Both the position numbers and the translations under genes were made by a program. From Brachionus koreanus (Eukaryota; Rotifera; Eurotatoria; Ploima; Brachionidae), in assembly GCA_016987375.1 (NCBI GenBank), contig PJRA01000051.1:181460-193349 (forward strand): a DNA stretch of 11,890 nucleotides, written 5' to 3'. This document shows positions 8,506 to 11,890 of this stretch, in pieces. The first letter of the stretch is position 1. Every line of letters begins with the position of its first letter. Below the pieces are notes generated by a model that ran no database searches, was not told where the DNA came from, and was given only the letters and a program-made list of their open reading frames with translations.

Positions 8506-8973
8506 ATGCATCCGCACATACCGGCCGGACTTGTCACCAAAGAAAATGACACAGATTTAGATGTTTCAGGTGATTCTAATTATGAAAATGAATACTTTGA
8601 TTTGGAAGTTAATTGTGTTTGAATCTGATGATTCAAAAAAAGATGAAAACGAACGAAAGAAAGTGATGTCGAGATTAATGTTTCTTTCCCAAAACTATAA
8701 TATATCAAATATTACCAATTTCATGTCTAGAAATCCCTTTCTCCTGATAATGAAATATATCCGATTTGACAATAAGAAGATCAATTCTTAACTGTTGATG
8801 AGCAATTGCTGCCATTAAAATGCAGATGTAGCTTCTTACAATACATGCCAAATAAACCTGGTAAATTTGGCAAAAAATTTTGGTTGTTAGTCGATGTGTT
8901 TTCTAAGTATATATTGAACGGCTTACCCGAATTTCTAAACTTTTGCACTGACTTTTATTTTTTTAATTTTTAG
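8506..8973 (+). pseudogene. piggyBac-type transposase relic
   Basis: Three pieces in different frames together resemble a piggyBac (DDE_Tnp_1_7) transposase. 8506-8622 gives an acidic N-terminal stretch containing DTDLDVSGDSNYENEYFD. 8561-8791 continues in another frame with FESDDSKKDENE and the family segment MSRNPFLLIMKYIRFDN. 8782-8973 contains TVDEQLLPLKCRCSF, YMPNKPGKFGKKFWLLVDV and KYILNGLP, the region of the first catalytic Asp (D of VDEQ). Intact proteins have some tens of residues between the last two segments, missing here, and everything after the first catalytic region is gone, including the later Asp residues. At least two frameshifts, one internal deletion and a 3' truncation make it non-functional. 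Its borders cannot be set, since no terminal repeats were found. Confidence 0.8.
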
Positions 8974-8974
8974 A

Positions 8975-9290
8975 GGAAGATTTTTGATTATAAATAATTT
9001 TTAAAAGATAATTATATTTTTATGTCGAGTGTGATATATCAAATTGAAGAGAAATAAAAATTTTCAAATTGGTGCTTTTATTTTTTTTCGTTTGAACTCT
9101 AATATTTGTAAAATTCAGTATATAAAAAAATTTAGATAAATAAAATAATTAATTTCTAGACTTTTGCAACAAATTGTATTACTCTACGTAGAAAATATAA
9201 TTTTAAAAATTTACCTTTCATTTTTCAATGATAATAATAATAATATACTTTTTCAAAATTTTTAATTTTAAATTCCTAAAGTTGATAAGT
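8975..9290. other. AT-rich spacer after the piggyBac relic
   Basis: Almost entirely A/T low-complexity sequence. No gene, repeat or structural signal is seen. Confidence 0.6.
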
Positions 9291-9358
9291 GTCAGTTCTT
9301 TGATGAAACGGTTCGAACACCCGAAATCAATCAGGAGGTCGAGGGTTCAATTTTTCGG
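9291..9358 (+). repeat. Dispersed short repeat, copy B, with extension
   Basis: Positions 9291-9331 match copy A at 3032-3072. The less AT-rich block continues to about 9358 and includes GGTTCGAAC and GGGTTCAA, which look like Pol III B boxes of tRNA-derived elements. On the minus strand it encodes LIDFGCSNRFIKELT, reminiscent of a retroelement aspartic protease region (usual motif D-S/T-G). The two readings compete; both suggest a decayed mobile element. Confidence 0.4.
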
Positions 9359-10697
9359 TAATTTAAAAATCATAAAAATATGTTTTATTAGTTTGAATTC
9401 ACTCTTCATTTTACTTTGATAATCAAGATTTTTAATCTTTTCTTGAAGCAAAACAAAATTCATTAAATAGCAATCAAAATAACTGCTTTAACTTTTACCT
9501 TTAATTTATTATTGTTACCATTAAAAGTAACAAAACTAAATTTGGGTGATACAAACCTATTTGATTTCTTTAAAAAAAATGATTAAATATCATAAACTAC
9601 GTTTTACTGTTTCTTCAATATTTTTATAAATTGGTTAAAATTTCAGAATAATAGAAAAAATTAGATAGAATCGCTAGATTAAATTTCAAATCATTTACAT
9701 TTTTTTTTAAATTGAAGTTTCAAAAGTTGAATTATTTGAATTAAAAAAATCAGTTCAAATACTAATGTGAAAAATTCTATAAGTTTTATTTCAAAAAAAG
9801 TGTATAAAGAAATAAAAAACCATTAATGTCTCAGTAAATTTAATTTATTATAAGAAATAGAAATAGTACATATGAGTACGGATGGATATGAGTCGGCTTG
9901 GAAGTCATTCGAAGCAAATGTTTGGTGCGAATAACATCCACATGTCTGCTTTTTACCACAAGTCTGAAAAATTAGCTAAAGGCGCTTCTTTTGAAACATA
10001 GAGAAATATTAAGTAATACCAGCTCAATTTTGGTTATCTTGAGAGAGTTTAATGAAGAACAACAAAGTTGTTTCTAGAAGTACGTTACTTGGATTATCAA
10101 CAACTTTATTTAGGCTAGATTTAATTATTTTGAGTACAAGAAGATTTAGAATCGAAAAAATACAAATGTACAGATTAGTAAACAATTTTGAATATTTTGA
10201 CACGAATTCTACAGGGTTAGGAACTTTGTTTAAGTTGCAGTTAAAACTAGTCTAATACAAAATGTACACTTTTGTATCTTGAAATTTTTGAATCGATATC
10301 TAGATTCTTTGAATTTAAATAATTAATTAAAAAATTATATTCTATTACTTTTATTCATTTGTCTTTTTGTACCCAGCTAAAGCTAGTTCACAATAAAATA
10401 AAAAATGAAAAATAAAAATAAAGTTAAATAAGTTAAAGTAAAATGAAAAAAAAACTAAAAACGATATGCTAGAAATCATAGATTGAGAGGAGATCATAAT
10501 TTTCAAACTTGAATTTTCTTTATTGCAAAAAATATTGCAAATATCTTTTAAATTCTATTTAAAATCGAGTGAAATGTTTAATTTTATTTAAAAATGTTAA
10601 AATAAAATTTATGCTAATTTAGAAAATATTTTTGTTGTTTTTGCTTAAAAAAAAATTAATGTTTATAGATTTAATTTTTTACTAAAAGAAGATAAAA
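9359..10697. other. AT-rich spacer upstream of the SDR gene
   Basis: No supported gene. The stretch at about 9868-9995 is less AT-rich and looks like decayed coding or element sequence, but no frame is recognisable. An open frame at 10052-10255 has no known motif and unremarkable composition, so I do not call it. The rest is A/T-rich and should include the SDR promoter, for which no clear TATA box stands out. Confidence 0.5.
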
Positions 10698-11745
10698 ATG
10701 GAGAATCAAAAGAAATCAGATTCAAAATATAAAATAATTTTAGAAAATATTAAAAATCTCCTTTCGATTTATTTATATCATTTTTTGATATCTTTACAAA
10801 TTGTTTCATCCAGCATTTTTAGTCGAATTTTAGCAATATTTTCTCCCGAAAAGTCTATTAAAAATCAAATTGTTCTAATAACAGGTTCTGGAGGTTATTT
10901 GGGTAATTGAAAAAAAAGTTTAAATTATCTAATTTTTTAAGCATATTTTTTGTTTGTTGTCAAAAGGAAGGCATTTAGCTCTTGAATTTGCTCGACGAAA
11001 TGCTATTTTAATCCTTTGGGATGTGAACGAAACTGCCAATTCTCAAACTGTCAATGAACTTAAAAGCCAAGGTTTTTACAAAATTCATTCGTTCGTGGTT
11101 GATTTAACAGATCAAAAGTCAATTAAATCGACTGCTGAACGAATTCGCTTAACAATAGGAAACGTTACAATGGTTCTAATGGTAGCGGCGCCAGCTTTCA
11201 AGGCAAAATCTATTTTGGATACCAATTACGAACAAGATATTGAAATGCACTTCAAAATCAGCTATTTGTCTCAATTGTGGTTAATACAAGAATTCCTTCA
11301 GCCAATGATAGACCAAAATTGTGGTCATTTTTTGACCGTATCGAGTAATAGCGCTCTAATTGATATGCCTTTGATATCTAGCTATGCATCATTTAAACTT
11401 GCACAAACCAAACTAATCGAAACTCTAAGAGAAGAGCTTATTTTCAATGGAATTGATGGCATAAAGACAACAATAGCTTATCCAAGTATTTTAAAGGGAG
11501 GAATTGCGGATGGCTTCGATGACTCGTATGAAATGGACAAAGATGTTTATGTGAGCGGTAAAGATGCGGCTGAAAAAATAGCTTGTGCTGTATTGAAAAA
11601 TAAAGATGTTATTTATATACCGTCAATACATGGTCTTCTTTATATTATTAAGCCGCTTTTATCTAGCAGACTCTTGGGTAAATTTGTTGCATCAAAAATT
11701 AAAATAAATCCAAAATATTTAAGACTTAGGCCAAAAACTAATTAA
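10698..11745 (+). CDS. SDR16C-like short-chain dehydrogenase/reductase, two exons
   Basis: Exons 10698-10902 and 10967-11745 (64-bp intron, GT...AG) encode 327 aa. The intron splits the glycine-rich cofactor motif TGSGGYLG-R at G69. A hydrophobic segment at about 21-49 should anchor the protein to ER or lipid-droplet membranes, as in HSD17B11/13 and SDR16C5. The ILILWDVNE stretch, with an acidic residue after beta-2 (D87), is typical of that group and suggests NAD preference. D114 (VVDLTD), S195, Y208 and K212 (YASFK) are in place. Two conserved features are altered: the NNAG motif is MVAAP (140-144), and the VN motif that supplies the fourth catalytic residue is KI (165-166). Related enzymes oxidise retinol or steroids, but the substrate here is unknown. 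The start ATG has A at -3 and G at +4. Confidence 0.9.
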
Positions 11746-11854
11746 AAAAAAATTATTTTCTCTCTTTCAATTTTTTCAATTTCAATTTCAAGGCTAATCA
11801 ACAGGCTAGTGCCCTTATCGTAATCGACTGATTAACACTTCATTAATTTAATAT

Positions 11855-11860
11855 AATAAA
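11855..11860 (+). terminator. Candidate poly(A) signal of the SDR gene
   Basis: AATAAA lies 110 nt after the stop codon. The sequence is very A/T-rich here, so chance occurrence is possible, and the window ends too soon to see a downstream element. Confidence 0.45.
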
Positions 11861-11890
11861 ATTTTTAAATAATTAAAATTATAATTTTTA

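Noticed and set aside
9291..9358. A genuine tRNA gene
   Set aside because: B-box-like sequence is present, but no acceptor stem, T stem or clean anticodon stem could be folded.
10052..10255. 67-codon plus-strand frame upstream of the SDR gene
   Set aside because: No recognisable motif, no splice or promoter support, and AT-rich codon content like the surrounding spacer.
1..11890. CRISPR array, operon or prokaryotic defence system
   Set aside because: The window has spliced genes, poly(A) signals and TATA/CCAAT elements; there are no spaced direct repeats or tightly packed co-directional frames.

Overview
The window is eukaryotic nuclear DNA. It is very AT-rich between genes, and it carries introns with GT...AG ends, AATAAA poly(A) signals and a TATA-box promoter. 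The gene families (A20/AN1 zinc finger, FKBP12, SDR16C-type dehydrogenase, piggyBac relic) point to an invertebrate animal. Introns are mostly short (about 50-180 bp, one of 306 bp). I cannot name the phylum from the sequence; a rotifer, mite, nematode or another compact AT-rich invertebrate would all fit.

Layout. (1) 26-637, minus: an A20/AN1 zinc-finger protein of the ZFAND5/6 type, with a likely 3' splice site 22 nt before its ATG. (2) About 640-1985: a divergent intergenic region holding upstream sequence for gene 1 and a clear CCAAT/TATA promoter for gene 3. (3) 1989-2321, plus: an intronless FKBP12 (110 aa) with a poly(A) signal at 2432. (4) 2461-4543: AT-rich spacer with a short dispersed repeat, an isolated minus-strand candidate exon (4222-4311) and an orphan plus-strand 3' splice site (4406-4426). 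(5) 4544-7911, plus: a ten-exon gene for a 795-aa class V PLP-dependent enzyme. It has a cysteine-desulfurase-like active site (Lys256, Cys404) and a long low-complexity tail. (6) 8506-8973: a frameshifted, internally deleted piggyBac transposase relic. (7) 8975-10697: AT-rich spacer with a second copy of the dispersed repeat and an unexplained GC-richer island. (8) 10698-11745, plus: a two-exon SDR16C-like short-chain dehydrogenase of 327 aa that lacks two normally conserved SDR asparagine sites.

The genes look like independent neighbours rather than a pathway cluster: each has its own spacing and most have their own poly(A) signal. The items most worth follow-up are the uncharacterised class V enzyme with its unusual C-terminal tail, the SDR with altered catalytic motifs, and the isolated candidate exon at 4222-4311.
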